DNA of 64,000 nucleotides. It comes from Leeuwenhoekiella sp044542075 (GTDB lineage: Bacteria > Bacteroidota > Bacteroidia > Flavobacteriales > Flavobacteriaceae). Below are positions 23,148 to 31,741 of this stretch, piece after piece. Positions within the stretch are counted from its first letter, which is position 1. Each line of letters opens with the position of its first letter. Under the pieces are notes generated by a model. That model was not told the DNA's origin. It ran no database searches and worked only from the letters and a program-made list of their open reading frames with translations. A program made the translations under genes and the position numbers. The stretch is taken from positions 124,001 through 188,000 of the forward strand of contig NZ_JBITTU010000004.1 of NCBI RefSeq assembly GCF_044542075.1, read 5' to 3'.

Positions 23148-24278
23148 ATGCAATTTAATCTTCTTAATACTGACGCAGGCAGTCAAGCACGCGCAGGTAC
23201 ACTAACTACAGATCACGGTACTATTGAAACTCCTATTTTTATGCCGGTAGGCACAGTAGGTACAGTTAAAGGTGTGCATCAACGAGAGCTTAGAGAAGAT
23301 ATCAACCCTGATATCATTCTGGGTAACACCTATCATTTATACCTGCGTCCTCAAATAGATATTCTCGAGAAGGCCGGTGGTTTACATAAGTTTATGAACT
23401 GGGATCGTAATATCTTGACAGATAGTGGCGGTTATCAGGTATATTCTCTTTCTGCAAACCGTAAAATTAAAGAGGAAGGTGTGAAGTTTAAATCACATAT
23501 AGATGGGTCTATGCACCTGTTTACCCCAGAGCGGGTAATGGAAATACAGCGCAGCATAGGTGCAGATATTATCATGGCTTTTGATGAGTGTACTCCCTAT
23601 CCTTGCGATTACAATTATGCAAAACGATCTATGCATATGACGCACCGCTGGTTAGATCGTTGTATAAATCATCTCGATAAAACACCGGTTAAATATGGTT
23701 ATGATCAAGCATTTTTTCCTATTGTACAGGGGAGTACTTATAAAGATTTAAGAAAACAATCTGCGGAATATATAGCAAATGCAGGAGCGGTAGGGAATGC
23801 CATAGGCGGACTTTCTGTAGGAGAGCCGGCTGAAGAAATGTATGCAATGACCGAAATTGTTACCGCAATTCTTCCGAAGGAAAAACCGCGTTACCTTATG
23901 GGGGTAGGTACACCTATAAATATTTTAGAAAATATTGCGTTAGGTATAGATATGTTCGACTGTGTGATGCCAACCCGTAATGGTAGAAATGGTACTTTAT
24001 TTACGCAACACGGTACAATAAACATCAAGAATAAAAAGTGGGAAGCAGATTTCTCACCATTAGATCCAGACGGAACGACCTGGGTAGATCAAGAATATTC
24101 TAAAGCTTATGTACGTCATCTTTTTAGTGTAAATGAAATTCTGGGAAGGCAAATAGGAACAATACACAACTTAGGTTTTTATATGTGGCTGGTACGTGAG
24201 GCGCGTAAACATATTATCGCTGGAGATTTTTATTCCTGGAAAGAAAAAATGGTTAAACAAATGGACAAAAGGTTATAA
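23148..24278 (+). CDS. tgt: Queuine tRNA-ribosyltransferase (tRNA-guanine transglycosylase) lacking zinc cysteines
   Basis: 376 residues, normal length. It exchanges guanine 34 for preQ1 in GUN-anticodon tRNAs. Asp92 in LTDSGGYQVYSL, the GGLSVGE loop and GIDMFDCVMPTRNGRNG with the catalytic nucleophilic Asp are all intact. The zinc site is unusual. In E. coli Tgt three Cys (302, 304, 307) and His333 bind zinc. The aligned segment here reads PLDPDGTTWVDQEYSKAY, giving Gly309, Thr311 and Asp314 instead of cysteines, while the His of TIHNL (His340) remains. The gene starts an operon with the LptG-like gene (no gap). Confidence 0.96.
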   Translation: MQFNLLNTDAGSQARAGTLTTDHGTIETPIFMPVGTVGTVKGVHQRELREDINPDIILGNTYHLYLRPQIDILEKAGGLHKFMNWDRNILTDSGGYQVYSLSANRKIKEEGVKFKSHIDGSMHLFTPERVMEIQRSIGADIIMAFDECTPYPCDYNYAKRSMHMTHRWLDRCINHLDKTPVKYGYDQAFFPIVQGSTYKDLRKQSAEYIANAGAVGNAIGGLSVGEPAEEMYAMTEIVTAILPKEKPRYLMGVGTPINILENIALGIDMFDCVMPTRNGRNGTLFTQHGTINIKNKKWEADFSPLDPDGTTWVDQEYSKAYVRHLFSVNEILGRQIGTIHNLGFYMWLVREARKHIIAGDFYSWKEKMVKQMDKRL

Positions 24279-25355
24279 ATGAAAATCCTAGACTGGTACA
24301 TTCTTAAGCGTTATCTGGGTACATTTATCATGATGCTTGTTTTATTTATTCCCATAGGGATAACTGTAAATCTTGCCGAAAAGATAGATAAGATGCTTGC
24401 TAATGAAGTGCCTTTTCTGGAAGTGGCGTTATATTACTTAAACTTCACAGTTTACTTTGCAAACCTGTTATTTCCGCTGTTTTTGTTTTTATCTGTTATC
24501 TGGTTTACGTCAAAGCTGGCTAATAATACCGAGGTTATTGCTTTTTTAAGTTCTGGTGTTTCTTTTTACAGATTTTTACGTCCTTACTTAATAGGAGCAA
24601 CCATTGTTTGTGTAGGTGCATATATTTTAGGTACGTACTTAGCACCGGCAGCGAGCAGGGGATTTAATGAGTTTTCTTATGAATATTTAAAGAATAATAA
24701 AGCAGACCGGGAAACACGCAATGTGTATCGCCAGATAAATGACAATGATTTTATCTACGTGAGCCGTTTTACTCCTTCAAGTAAAATGGGACAGAATTTT
24801 ACATTAGAACATTTTGAAGATAATACCTTAAAATACAAAATTCAAGCCCGTAGTATTGTCTACAGTCCTGAAGATACCTTGTATCGCCTTAACGGATACA
24901 AAAAAAGAATAATAGGTAAGGAAGGTGATATTTTAATAAGCGAGACAAAACTAGATACTCTTTTTGCCTTTGATCTAGAAGATTTAACTCCGTTAGAATA
25001 TATCGCAGAAACTCTAACAACCCCAAAACTGCGCGAGTTTATAGCTAAAGAAAAAGCAAGAGGATCTTCTGCTATTAACCGGTATGAAGTGACTTTATAC
25101 AAACGATTCAGTTTACCGGTAAGTGCCTATATACTTACGATAATAGCTGTAGCAGTTTCTTCAATGAAACGCAGAGGAGGTATGGGAATTAACCTTGCAT
25201 TAGGTATCTCACTGGCATTTATATTTATATTTTTTGATAAAGTTTTTGGTACTATATCAGAACAATCTGATTTCTCTCCGCTGGTAGCGGTCTGGTTACC
25301 TAATGTACTCTTTGGTATTTTAGCCATTTATCTGCTCAATAATGCAAAACGATAG
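24279..25355 (+). CDS. LptF/LptG-family LPS export permease (YjgP/YjgQ)
   Basis: 358 residues. The family arrangement is three N-terminal transmembrane helices (about 12-35, 50-78, 95-118), a beta-rich periplasmic jelly-roll domain (about 130-265) and three C-terminal helices (about 280-355). The conserved start KILDWYILKRYLGTFIMM, and AVSSMKRRGGMGINLALGIS before the late helices, are typical. It should pair with LptB and another permease to extract LPS from the inner membrane. It follows tgt directly (stop and start adjacent) and overlaps the EamA gene by 14 bp. Confidence 0.92.
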   Translation: MKILDWYILKRYLGTFIMMLVLFIPIGITVNLAEKIDKMLANEVPFLEVALYYLNFTVYFANLLFPLFLFLSVIWFTSKLANNTEVIAFLSSGVSFYRFLRPYLIGATIVCVGAYILGTYLAPAASRGFNEFSYEYLKNNKADRETRNVYRQINDNDFIYVSRFTPSSKMGQNFTLEHFEDNTLKYKIQARSIVYSPEDTLYRLNGYKKRIIGKEGDILISETKLDTLFAFDLEDLTPLEYIAETLTTPKLREFIAKEKARGSSAINRYEVTLYKRFSLPVSAYILTIIAVAVSSMKRRGGMGINLALGISLAFIFIFFDKVFGTISEQSDFSPLVAVWLPNVLFGILAIYLLNNAKR

Positions 25356-26253
25356 TTTAAAAAGCTACCTTCATTTTCACTTTATTGTGTTTATCTGGGG
25401 GTTTACAGCAGTTTTAGGTGCGCTAATTACTGTAGACACGGTAGCGCTGGTTTGGTATAGAATGCTTATCGCCTCATTTTTTATATATCTGTACATTCGA
25501 TATAAAAAAATATCGCTTAAAACAACACGGTCAAATCAATTAAAGCTTACCGCTGCCGGAATTATCATAGCACTCCACTGGCTTACATTTTTTGGAGCCA
25601 TAAAACTCTCAAATGTATCTATAACATTGGCTATGATGAGTACAGGAGCTTTTTTTACAAGTATACTTGAACCTATATTTTATAAGCGGAAAGTGATCTG
25701 GTACGAGATAATTTTTGGTCTGTTGGTAATCGCAGGATTATACCTCATATTTGAAGTAGAAACCCGGTATACTGAAGGTATAATTGTGGCTCTTATTTCA
25801 GCTTTACTATCTGCAATTTTCACCTTAATTAATGGGAAGTTTATACAAAAACATAATCATGTCGTGATTTCTTTTTATGAGCTACTTACCGGTACTTTAT
25901 TTATAACTGTTTTTCTTCTTATCACGGCCCGCTTTGATGCTGAGTTTTTTCAGTTAAAAGAATCAGACTGGTTTTATATTTTAATACTGGCTACCATTTG
26001 TACCTCATATGCATTTATAGCTGCAATTAAAGTGATGAAGCATTTAACACCTTACACGGTAATGCTTACCACTAATATGGAGCCTGTTTATGGGATCGTA
26101 TTAGCGTATTTAATTCTGGGAGATGCAGAAGAGATGAATACAGGATTTTATTACGGAGCATTACTAATCTTACTTACAGTTATAGGTAATGGTATTTTAA
26201 AAATGCAACGTAAAAGGCGCAATGCCCGACTATTAAAAAAACAAGTAGAATAA
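25342..26253 (+). CDS. EamA/DMT-superfamily membrane transporter
   Basis: 303 residues with ten predicted transmembrane helices in two EamA repeats: 1-145, starting HFIVFIWGFTAVLGAL, and 146-295, with ALLSAIFTLINGKFIQKH and TTNMEPVYGIVLAYLILGD. Drug/metabolite transporters of this type export amino acids or metabolites; the substrate cannot be predicted. The start overlaps the end of the LptG-like gene by 14 bp, so it is third in the tgt operon. The C-terminus is highly basic (KMQRKRRNARLLKK). Confidence 0.92.
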   Translation: MQNDSLKSYLHFHFIVFIWGFTAVLGALITVDTVALVWYRMLIASFFIYLYIRYKKISLKTTRSNQLKLTAAGIIIALHWLTFFGAIKLSNVSITLAMMSTGAFFTSILEPIFYKRKVIWYEIIFGLLVIAGLYLIFEVETRYTEGIIVALISALLSAIFTLINGKFIQKHNHVVISFYELLTGTLFITVFLLITARFDAEFFQLKESDWFYILILATICTSYAFIAAIKVMKHLTPYTVMLTTNMEPVYGIVLAYLILGDAEEMNTGFYYGALLILLTVIGNGILKMQRKRRNARLLKKQVE

Positions 26254-26287
26254 TTAAGACGGCTTCACGATTAAAATGGGTTAAGAC

Positions 26288-26320
26288 TTTGGCAAAAGGT
26301 TTCTAAAACCGTTATATTTG
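26288..26320 (+). promoter_or_regulatory. Bacteroidetes-type promoter for accA
   Basis: TTTG at 26288-26291, a 21-nt spacer and TATATTTG at 26313-26320 (perfect TAnnTTTG). The accA ATG is 25 bp after the box. Confidence 0.65.
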
Positions 26321-26344
26321 TGAGCTAACTAAAATTTTCCCCTA

Positions 26345-27298
26345 ATGGAATATTTAGATTTTGAACAACCTATTAAAGAGCTGGAAGAACAGCTTCAAAA
26401 ATGTTCTTTAATTGGTGAAGAAAGTGACGTAGATGTTACTAATACCTGCAAACAGATCGAAAAGAAACTTGCAGAGACTAAGAAAGATATATACAAAAAT
26501 CTTACAGCATGGCAGCGTGTGCAATTATCACGTCACCCTAACAGACCTTATACATTAGATTATATCAAAGCGCTATGCGGCGATACTTTTTTAGAGTTGC
26601 ACGGTGATCGCAATGTAAAAGATGATAAGGCAATGATAGGCGGTTTGGGTAAGATAGGAGACCAGAGTTTTATGCTTATAGGTCAACAAAAAGGTTATAA
26701 TACCAAGACCAGGCAGTACCGCAATTTTGGTATGGCAAATCCAGAAGGATATCGTAAAGCGCTGCGTTTAATGAAGAGTGCAGAGAAATTTGGTTTGCCA
26801 GTAGTATCATTTATTGATACTCCTGGAGCTTATCCCGGTCTTGAGGCAGAAGAGCGCGGTCAGGGTGAAGCAATCGCACGAAATATTCTTGAAATGATGC
26901 GTCTCAAAGTACCTGTTATCGTCATAGTGATAGGTGAAGGTGCTAGTGGTGGAGCACTGGGTATTGGCGTTGGAGATAAAGTTATGATGTTAGAAAACTC
27001 TTGGTATTCTGTAATATCACCAGAAAACTGTTCGTCTATACTTTGGAGAAGTTGGGAGTATAAAGAGATTGCAGCAGAAGCACTAAAACTAACAGCTAAC
27101 GATGCCAAGCGTCTTAAGGTTATAGATTCTATTATTAAAGAACCTCTAGGTGGTGCACATACACAAAGAGAAGAAACATTTGCTACTGTAAAAGATACCA
27201 TTTTGAGCACATTTAAGGATTTAAAAAACTTATCAGCATCAGAATTAGTAGAGAAGCGAATGGACAAATATTCAAATATGGGTGTATTTAAAGGTTAA
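26345..27298 (+). CDS. accA: Acetyl-CoA carboxylase carboxyltransferase subunit alpha
   Basis: 317 residues, the normal length. With AccD it transfers CO2 from carboxybiotin to acetyl-CoA, the committed step of fatty acid synthesis. Family signatures include the N-terminal EQPIKELEEQL helix, LTAWQRVQLSRHPNRPYTLD, LHGDRNVKDDKAMIGGLG, SFIDTPGAYPGLEAEERGQG, GEGASGGALGIGVGD and SVISPENCSSILWR. It has its own promoter and terminator. accD is not in the window. Confidence 0.97.
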   Translation: MEYLDFEQPIKELEEQLQKCSLIGEESDVDVTNTCKQIEKKLAETKKDIYKNLTAWQRVQLSRHPNRPYTLDYIKALCGDTFLELHGDRNVKDDKAMIGGLGKIGDQSFMLIGQQKGYNTKTRQYRNFGMANPEGYRKALRLMKSAEKFGLPVVSFIDTPGAYPGLEAEERGQGEAIARNILEMMRLKVPVIVIVIGEGASGGALGIGVGDKVMMLENSWYSVISPENCSSILWRSWEYKEIAAEALKLTANDAKRLKVIDSIIKEPLGGAHTQREETFATVKDTILSTFKDLKNLSASELVEKRMDKYSNMGVFKG

Positions 27299-27325
27299 CC
27301 TTTTAAACATCACTTGCGCGTAATT

Positions 27326-27352
27326 TCCGGAATCCTAGGTTCCGGATTTTTT
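27326..27352 (+). terminator. Rho-independent terminator after accA
   Basis: TCCGGAA at 27326-27332 pairs with TTCCGGA at 27340-27346 around a 7-nt loop, followed by a run of seven T. It lies 28 bp after the accA stop. Confidence 0.8.
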
Positions 27353-27357
27353 TATGC

Positions 27358-27413
27358 TTATCAACAAAATATTAAAGTTATTCACAGGTTATTTGTTAAC
27401 TTCTGGTGAATAA
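27358..27413. promoter_or_regulatory. Cluster of DnaA-box-like sequences upstream of dnaB
   Basis: Three 9-mers related to the DnaA box TTATNCACA lie within 56 bp: TTATCAACA at 27358-27366 (one mismatch), TTATTCACA at 27378-27386 (perfect) and TTATTCACC on the minus strand at 27405-27413 (one mismatch). The last two form a near-perfect inverted pair. They lie between the accA terminator and the dnaB promoter. Binding by DnaA is inferred from the sequence only. Confidence 0.45.
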
Positions 27414-27452
27414 CCGAGGTGTAGAATATTAAGCTGCCCTTAACACATTCTT

Positions 27453-27460
27453 TACATTTG
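27453..27460 (+). promoter_or_regulatory. -7 promoter element of dnaB, near-leaderless
   Basis: TACATTTG, a perfect TAnnTTTG box, ends only 5 bp before the dnaB ATG at 27466, so transcription would begin at or very near the start codon. Confidence 0.55.
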
Positions 27461-27465
27461 CTCTA

Positions 27466-29034
27466 ATGGAACAAGTAAAAACAAAACCCAATTATATCAA
27501 TCCTTCAAAAGAAGTTATTTCGCTAGAGCGAGGTAAAATACCGCCGCAAGCCATTGATCTAGAGCAAGTTGTTCTTGGAGCAATGATGATTGATAAAAAA
27601 GGTGTTGATGAAATAATTGATATTTTAACTCCTGAAGTCTTCTATAAAGAAGCACATCACCACATATATGATGCAATACGTGCCCTGTTTGAAAATGGTG
27701 AGCCTATAGACTTATTAACCGTTTCTGAGCAATTAAAGAAAATGGCTAAGCTTGAACAGGCAGGTGGTGATTATTATTTAATTCAGTTAACCCAAAAAGT
27801 ATCCTCTTCAGCGCATATTGAATATCATGCGCGTATTATTTTACAGAAATACATACAGCGAAGTCTTATTAAGATTTCTAACGAAATCATAGAAGAAGCC
27901 TATGATGAGACAACAGACGTTTTTGACCTTTTAGATACAGCGGAGAGTAAATTATATGAGGTAACTCAGGGAAACATTAAGCGAAGTTCAGAAACTGCTC
28001 AAAGTCTTGTAATACAGGCAAAAAAGAAGATCGAAGAGATTTCTAACAAAGAAGGTCTTTCCGGGGTTTCTTCCGGTTTTGATCGTTTAGATAAATTAAC
28101 TTCGGGTTGGCAGCCTAGTGATTTAATTATTGTTGCTGCTCGTCCGGGTATGGGTAAAACCGCATTAACCTTATCAATGGCGCGTAATATTGCCGTAGGG
28201 CAAGGTATTCCTGTAGCATTCTTCTCTCTGGAGATGGCTTCGGTACAGTTAATTACGCGTTTAATTTCGTCAGAAACAGGGCTTTCTTCAGAAAAACTAC
28301 GTACTGGTAAATTAGAGAAACACGAGTGGGAGCAACTTAACGTAAAGGTTAAAAGTCTTGAGAAAGCACCTTTGTTTATAGATGATACCCCGTCACTTTC
28401 CATTTTCGATTTACGTGCAAAAGCACGTCGTCTTGCTTCACAGCACGGTATTAAAATGATTATTATTGATTACTTGCAGTTAATGACTGCAGGAGGTAGC
28501 CAAAAGAACGGAAACAGAGAGCAGGAAATCTCGATGATTTCCCGTAACCTTAAAGCGCTGGCAAAAGAACTTATGGTACCCGTAATTGCACTTTCACAGC
28601 TTTCGAGAGCCGTAGAAACCCGTGGAGGTAGTAAAAGACCTTTACTTTCTGACCTTAGGGAATCTGGAGCAATTGAACAGGATGCAGATATTGTATCCTT
28701 TATTTATCGTCCTGAATATTATAAAATTGACGAATGGGATGATGAAGAGCGTAGCCCAACAGATGGTCAAGCAGAATTTATCATTGCAAAACATCGTAAT
28801 GGTGGTTTAGAAAATATACGTCTTAAGTTTATTGGGCATTTAGGTAAATTTGATAATCTTGATGATTTTAATACACCGTATCAATTTGAATCTGCTATGA
28901 ACCAAAATGCAGCGGCCAATGATGATACCTTTAGACCAGAGTCATTTCCAACGCCTACGCCAGATCAGGCTTTTGGTAGCTCTATGAATGATGGTGGTTT
29001 TGATCGGGATGGGGAAGATGAAGTTCCTTTTTAA
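27466..29034 (+). CDS. dnaB: Replicative DNA helicase DnaB
   Basis: 522 residues. The N-terminal domain (about 25-130: PPQAIDLEQVVLGAMMIDKK, then YKEAHHHIYDAI) binds primase. The RecA-like motor (about 200-460) has Walker A AARPGMGKTAL, FFSLEM, IIIDYLQLM (Walker B), ALSQLSRAVE, LSDLRESGAIEQDAD and AKHRNGGLEN. The C-terminal tail of about 55 residues is acidic and N/P-rich, ending GEDEVPF, a length and character often seen in Bacteroidetes DnaB. No intein is present. It is monocistronic with its own promoter and terminator. Confidence 0.97.
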   Translation: MEQVKTKPNYINPSKEVISLERGKIPPQAIDLEQVVLGAMMIDKKGVDEIIDILTPEVFYKEAHHHIYDAIRALFENGEPIDLLTVSEQLKKMAKLEQAGGDYYLIQLTQKVSSSAHIEYHARIILQKYIQRSLIKISNEIIEEAYDETTDVFDLLDTAESKLYEVTQGNIKRSSETAQSLVIQAKKKIEEISNKEGLSGVSSGFDRLDKLTSGWQPSDLIIVAARPGMGKTALTLSMARNIAVGQGIPVAFFSLEMASVQLITRLISSETGLSSEKLRTGKLEKHEWEQLNVKVKSLEKAPLFIDDTPSLSIFDLRAKARRLASQHGIKMIIIDYLQLMTAGGSQKNGNREQEISMISRNLKALAKELMVPVIALSQLSRAVETRGGSKRPLLSDLRESGAIEQDADIVSFIYRPEYYKIDEWDDEERSPTDGQAEFIIAKHRNGGLENIRLKFIGHLGKFDNLDDFNTPYQFESAMNQNAAANDDTFRPESFPTPTPDQAFGSSMNDGGFDRDGEDEVPF

Positions 29035-29057
29035 TTGAAATGAACTTATATTATAGT

Positions 29058-29090
29058 AAAAAAGGAAGCTTAAAGGGCTTCCTTTTTTTT
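29058..29090 (+). terminator. Rho-independent terminator after dnaB
   Basis: A 12-bp stem, AAAAAAGGAAGC at 29058-29069 with GCTTCCTTTTTT at 29077-29088, with a 7-nt loop and a T tail. Confidence 0.88.
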
Positions 29091-29148
29091 TGCTTATAAT
29101 TGACGCAACTATTTCTTGGGTTTATCATCTATAATATAAAGTAGTGTT

Positions 29149-29754
29149 ATGAAGAAATGGTTTTTAACTGCGCTACTATTTAGCTTTATAGTGGGTTGTT
29201 TACAAGCACAATTCATTGAAAAAAATGCATTTTATTTTGAAGCTGGTGCCTCCTTAGGCACTCACTTGGGGGCTTCGGTTAGTTTTAACTATACTTATAA
29301 CCAAAAATATTCTTTTGCTGTAGGGTGGTCTCAATTGTTAAGAGCATCTAAGAATAAGCCAGATGATTATTCTTCAGGATTAGTAGGAGTTTTTTTATTA
29401 AATCTGATCAAGCCATTAGAAGAAACCACCCTTTATGATTTACAAGCGGGACGAATCATTGTTTTAAATAAATCAGGTAGCATTCGTTTAAATTTTATGG
29501 GAGGTGTAGGATTTGTTCAAATTAAAGATGCTTATAACTTTGAACCAGTAGATAACTCTTTTCTCGTTGAAAATTATACCTATGATTATGTGTCTTCCAC
29601 TTCAGTTGGTTTATTGCTAACACCAAGAATTGAATTTACTACGCGCTTTTATGGGCTTAGTATTTCTCCTCAATTTATCTACAATAAGGAAAAGTTGTAT
29701 TTTGGTTTAGCAATTAATCATATGGTCGGAATTTTACGACCAAAATCAAATTAA
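29149..29754 (+). CDS. Putative outer-membrane beta-barrel protein, function unknown
   Basis: 201 residues with a signal peptide (MKKWFLTALLFSFIVGCLQAQ; the Cys lies in a poor lipobox context, so signal peptidase I cleavage after AQ is more likely). The mature protein alternates hydrophobic and polar residues in strands (FYFEAGASLGTHLGASVSFNY, SIRLNFMGGVGFVQI, GLSISPQFIYN, YFGLAINHMVGIL), consistent with a small barrel. No family is recognised. It lies between dnaB and the asparagine-synthetase-labelled gene, apparently as its own unit. Confidence 0.68.
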   Translation: MKKWFLTALLFSFIVGCLQAQFIEKNAFYFEAGASLGTHLGASVSFNYTYNQKYSFAVGWSQLLRASKNKPDDYSSGLVGVFLLNLIKPLEETTLYDLQAGRIIVLNKSGSIRLNFMGGVGFVQIKDAYNFEPVDNSFLVENYTYDYVSSTSVGLLLTPRIEFTTRFYGLSISPQFIYNKEKLYFGLAINHMVGILRPKSN

Positions 29755-29794
29755 TTATACTAGGCATATTCTTTGATACGTTGTATTTTCAGCA

Positions 29795-31108
29795 ATGCTT
29801 ATGAACATATGTAATTTCAAATTATTCCTTAGATTGAAACAAAATAGCTTCAAATCTTTTTTCTTGCTTCTCATAGCGATTATGCTATCTGTTGAGTCAT
29901 TTGCTTCATATGTGCTTATCCCCATGGATGCCGAAAGTCAAAAAGAGCATCTAAAAGCATATGGCATTACATACTGGTCACTAGCTCAACAACAAAATGT
30001 TAAATGGCTTCTTAATTATAGAGGAGGTTCATTTCTACTGCAGGATTCTGAAAGTTTAAGAAGAGAATGCAAAATTAGAGGAATATCTTATGAAGTGCTT
30101 AGCGATGCAAAGACCGAAAGTATTCTTGCAGAAATAGAAAGTCCGTCTCAAAATATGGAAGCCGTAGTCTTGGAAAAAGCTCCAAAAATTGCAGTATATA
30201 CTCCAGATGGTTCTGTGCCCTGGGATGATGCAGTCACCATGGTTTTAGAATATGCAGAAATACCTTATACTAAAATTTACGACAAAGAAGTTCTAGGAGA
30301 TGAGTTAGTACTTTACGACTGGTTGCATTTACATCATGAGGATTTTACAGGACAATATGGAAAGTTTTATGGTACATACAGAGCTACACCCTGGTACATC
30401 ACTGAAAAGCAAAATGCAGAGGCGTTAGCCGCAGAGCTGGGTTATACTAAAGTGTCTCAAGAAAAGCTTGCCGTAGCCAGTAAAATAAGTGATTATGTAA
30501 TAGGTGGTGGTTTTATGTTTGCGATGTGTAGCGCTACAGATAGTTTTGATATTGCACTTTCTGCAGCCGGAGTTGATATTTGTGAGCCCATGTTTGACGG
30601 TGATGCTTCTGACGCTAACTACCAGACTTTGATAAATTATGAACGCACATTTGCTTTTACAGATTTTACCTTAGAGCGCTCTCCCATTAAATATGAATTT
30701 TCGAGTATAGATACAACTCCTGTACGCAGTGTAAATCCTGATACAGATTATTTTGGCCTTAAGAGCTTCTCAGCAAAATGGGATCCTGTTCCCACCATGT
30801 TATGTCAAAACCACACGGCATTAGTAAAGGGTTTTATGGGGCAAACTACAGCGTTCAATCCTTTAGAAATTAAGGCGACAGTCTTGGTTTTAGGTGAAAA
30901 TAAGGCCAATGGTGAGGCGAGATACATACACGGCGTTAAAGGAAAAGGTTTTTTTACATTTTATGGAGGTCACGATCCTGAAGATTACCAGCATAGAGTG
31001 GGAGATCCTAAAACCGAATTAGAATTACACCCTACGAGTCCTGGATATCGTCTAATCTTAAATAATGTTTTATTTCCTGCTGCAAAAAAGAAAAAACAAA
31101 AGACCTAA
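29795..31108 (+). CDS. Conserved secreted flavobacterial protein (commonly labelled asparagine synthetase B)
   Basis: 437 residues; an ATG at 29801 is an equally good start. A hydrophobic segment ending SVESFAS (about residues 24-41) looks like a signal peptide after a basic N-terminus. I recall close flavobacterial homologues labelled asparagine synthetase B. The sequence shows neither an N-terminal nucleophilic Cys amidotransferase domain nor the SGGxDS pyrophosphatase loop, so the label is doubtful. Strongly patterned segments include LLNYRGGSFLL, DWLHLHHEDFTGQYGKFYG, GGGFMFAMCSATDSFDIAL and FFTFYGGHDPEDYQHRVG. They suggest an enzyme with a His/Asp/Cys-rich site. Its stop overlaps the next start by one base (TAATG). 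Confidence 0.75.
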   Translation: MLMNICNFKLFLRLKQNSFKSFFLLLIAIMLSVESFASYVLIPMDAESQKEHLKAYGITYWSLAQQQNVKWLLNYRGGSFLLQDSESLRRECKIRGISYEVLSDAKTESILAEIESPSQNMEAVVLEKAPKIAVYTPDGSVPWDDAVTMVLEYAEIPYTKIYDKEVLGDELVLYDWLHLHHEDFTGQYGKFYGTYRATPWYITEKQNAEALAAELGYTKVSQEKLAVASKISDYVIGGGFMFAMCSATDSFDIALSAAGVDICEPMFDGDASDANYQTLINYERTFAFTDFTLERSPIKYEFSSIDTTPVRSVNPDTDYFGLKSFSAKWDPVPTMLCQNHTALVKGFMGQTTAFNPLEIKATVLVLGENKANGEARYIHGVKGKGFFTFYGGHDPEDYQHRVGDPKTELELHPTSPGYRLILNNVLFPAAKKKKQKT

Positions 31109-31644
31109 TGCTTCGATTATTTTATTTGATAGTTTGTGCTGCTCTATTTATTTCGGTACAAAAGAAAGAATATCGCTTTGCCTGGGACGCCAATAATCCA
31201 CTAGAATGGTCAGATTTTAGAGCCACTCCAGAAAGAGGAAGCGCTTATGCAGCAACGGCAAATTCAGGTTTAAGTCATAAATACACCATAAATAGCGAAG
31301 GTTATCTAGTTAAGAAAGCTTCTGTAATTTCGGCAAATTTTTATCCTAATTTATCTTGGTATAAGCCTAAGTTGATAGATGAAAATACGCTGGCGCACGA
31401 GCAAACTCACTTTGATATATCTGAATTGCATGCACGTTTGCTAAGAAAGGCTATTGCTGAATACCGGTTTACGGATAATTCTAAAGCAGAAATCCAAAAA
31501 ATTTACAAAAGTATTGAAGCGCAACGCAGAGCTATGCAAATTCGGTTTGATAAGGAAACTAACCATTCTCAAAACAAAGAGATCGAGCAAAACTGGGAGT
31601 CTTTCATGAGGTTGAACCTTCAAAAATTAAATTCTTATAAATAA
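31108..31644 (+). CDS. DUF922-like putative zinc-dependent secreted protease
   Basis: 178 residues. The N-terminal hydrophobic segment (LRLFYLIVCAALFISVQ) is a probable signal or anchor. The motif LAHEQTHFDISELHARLLR contains HExxH (HEQTH) followed by a helix with Glu/His, the zincin pattern described for DUF922. Upstream, NPLEWSDFRATP also fits that family. The C-terminal third is helical and charged. It is translationally coupled (TAATG) to the asparagine-synthetase-labelled gene, so the two may work together at the envelope. Activity is inferred from the motif. Confidence 0.78.
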   Translation: MLRLFYLIVCAALFISVQKKEYRFAWDANNPLEWSDFRATPERGSAYAATANSGLSHKYTINSEGYLVKKASVISANFYPNLSWYKPKLIDENTLAHEQTHFDISELHARLLRKAIAEYRFTDNSKAEIQKIYKSIEAQRRAMQIRFDKETNHSQNKEIEQNWESFMRLNLQKLNSYK

Positions 31645-31699
31645 CCAAATCCTAATTAGGTTTTTAAGACTTAACTCGTTAATCTTCTGTTAGAATTGC

Positions 31700-31729
31700 T
31701 TTGTAAAATAACCGGCTCTGTTAACTTTA
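31700..31729 (+). promoter_or_regulatory. Bacteroidetes-type promoter for the DUF2945 / YciO-like pair
   Basis: TTTG at 31700-31703, an 18-nt spacer and TAACTTTA at 31722-31729 (TAnnTTTG with the last base changed). The first ATG is 12 bp downstream. Confidence 0.45.
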
Positions 31730-31741
31730 GAAAAAAAAACT

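Noticed and set aside
26860..27267. 135-codon antisense open frame inside accA
   Set aside because: Lies wholly opposite strongly conserved accA motifs; the composition (S/T/I-rich) is that of a shadow frame. No promoter.
27999..28403. 134-codon antisense open frame inside dnaB
   Set aside because: Opposite the DnaB Walker region, so its codons are dictated by the helicase; no independent evidence.
29795..31108. Asparagine synthetase B as the true function
   Set aside because: No N-terminal amidotransferase Cys, no SGGxDS loop, and a probable signal peptide; the label is kept only as a common name.
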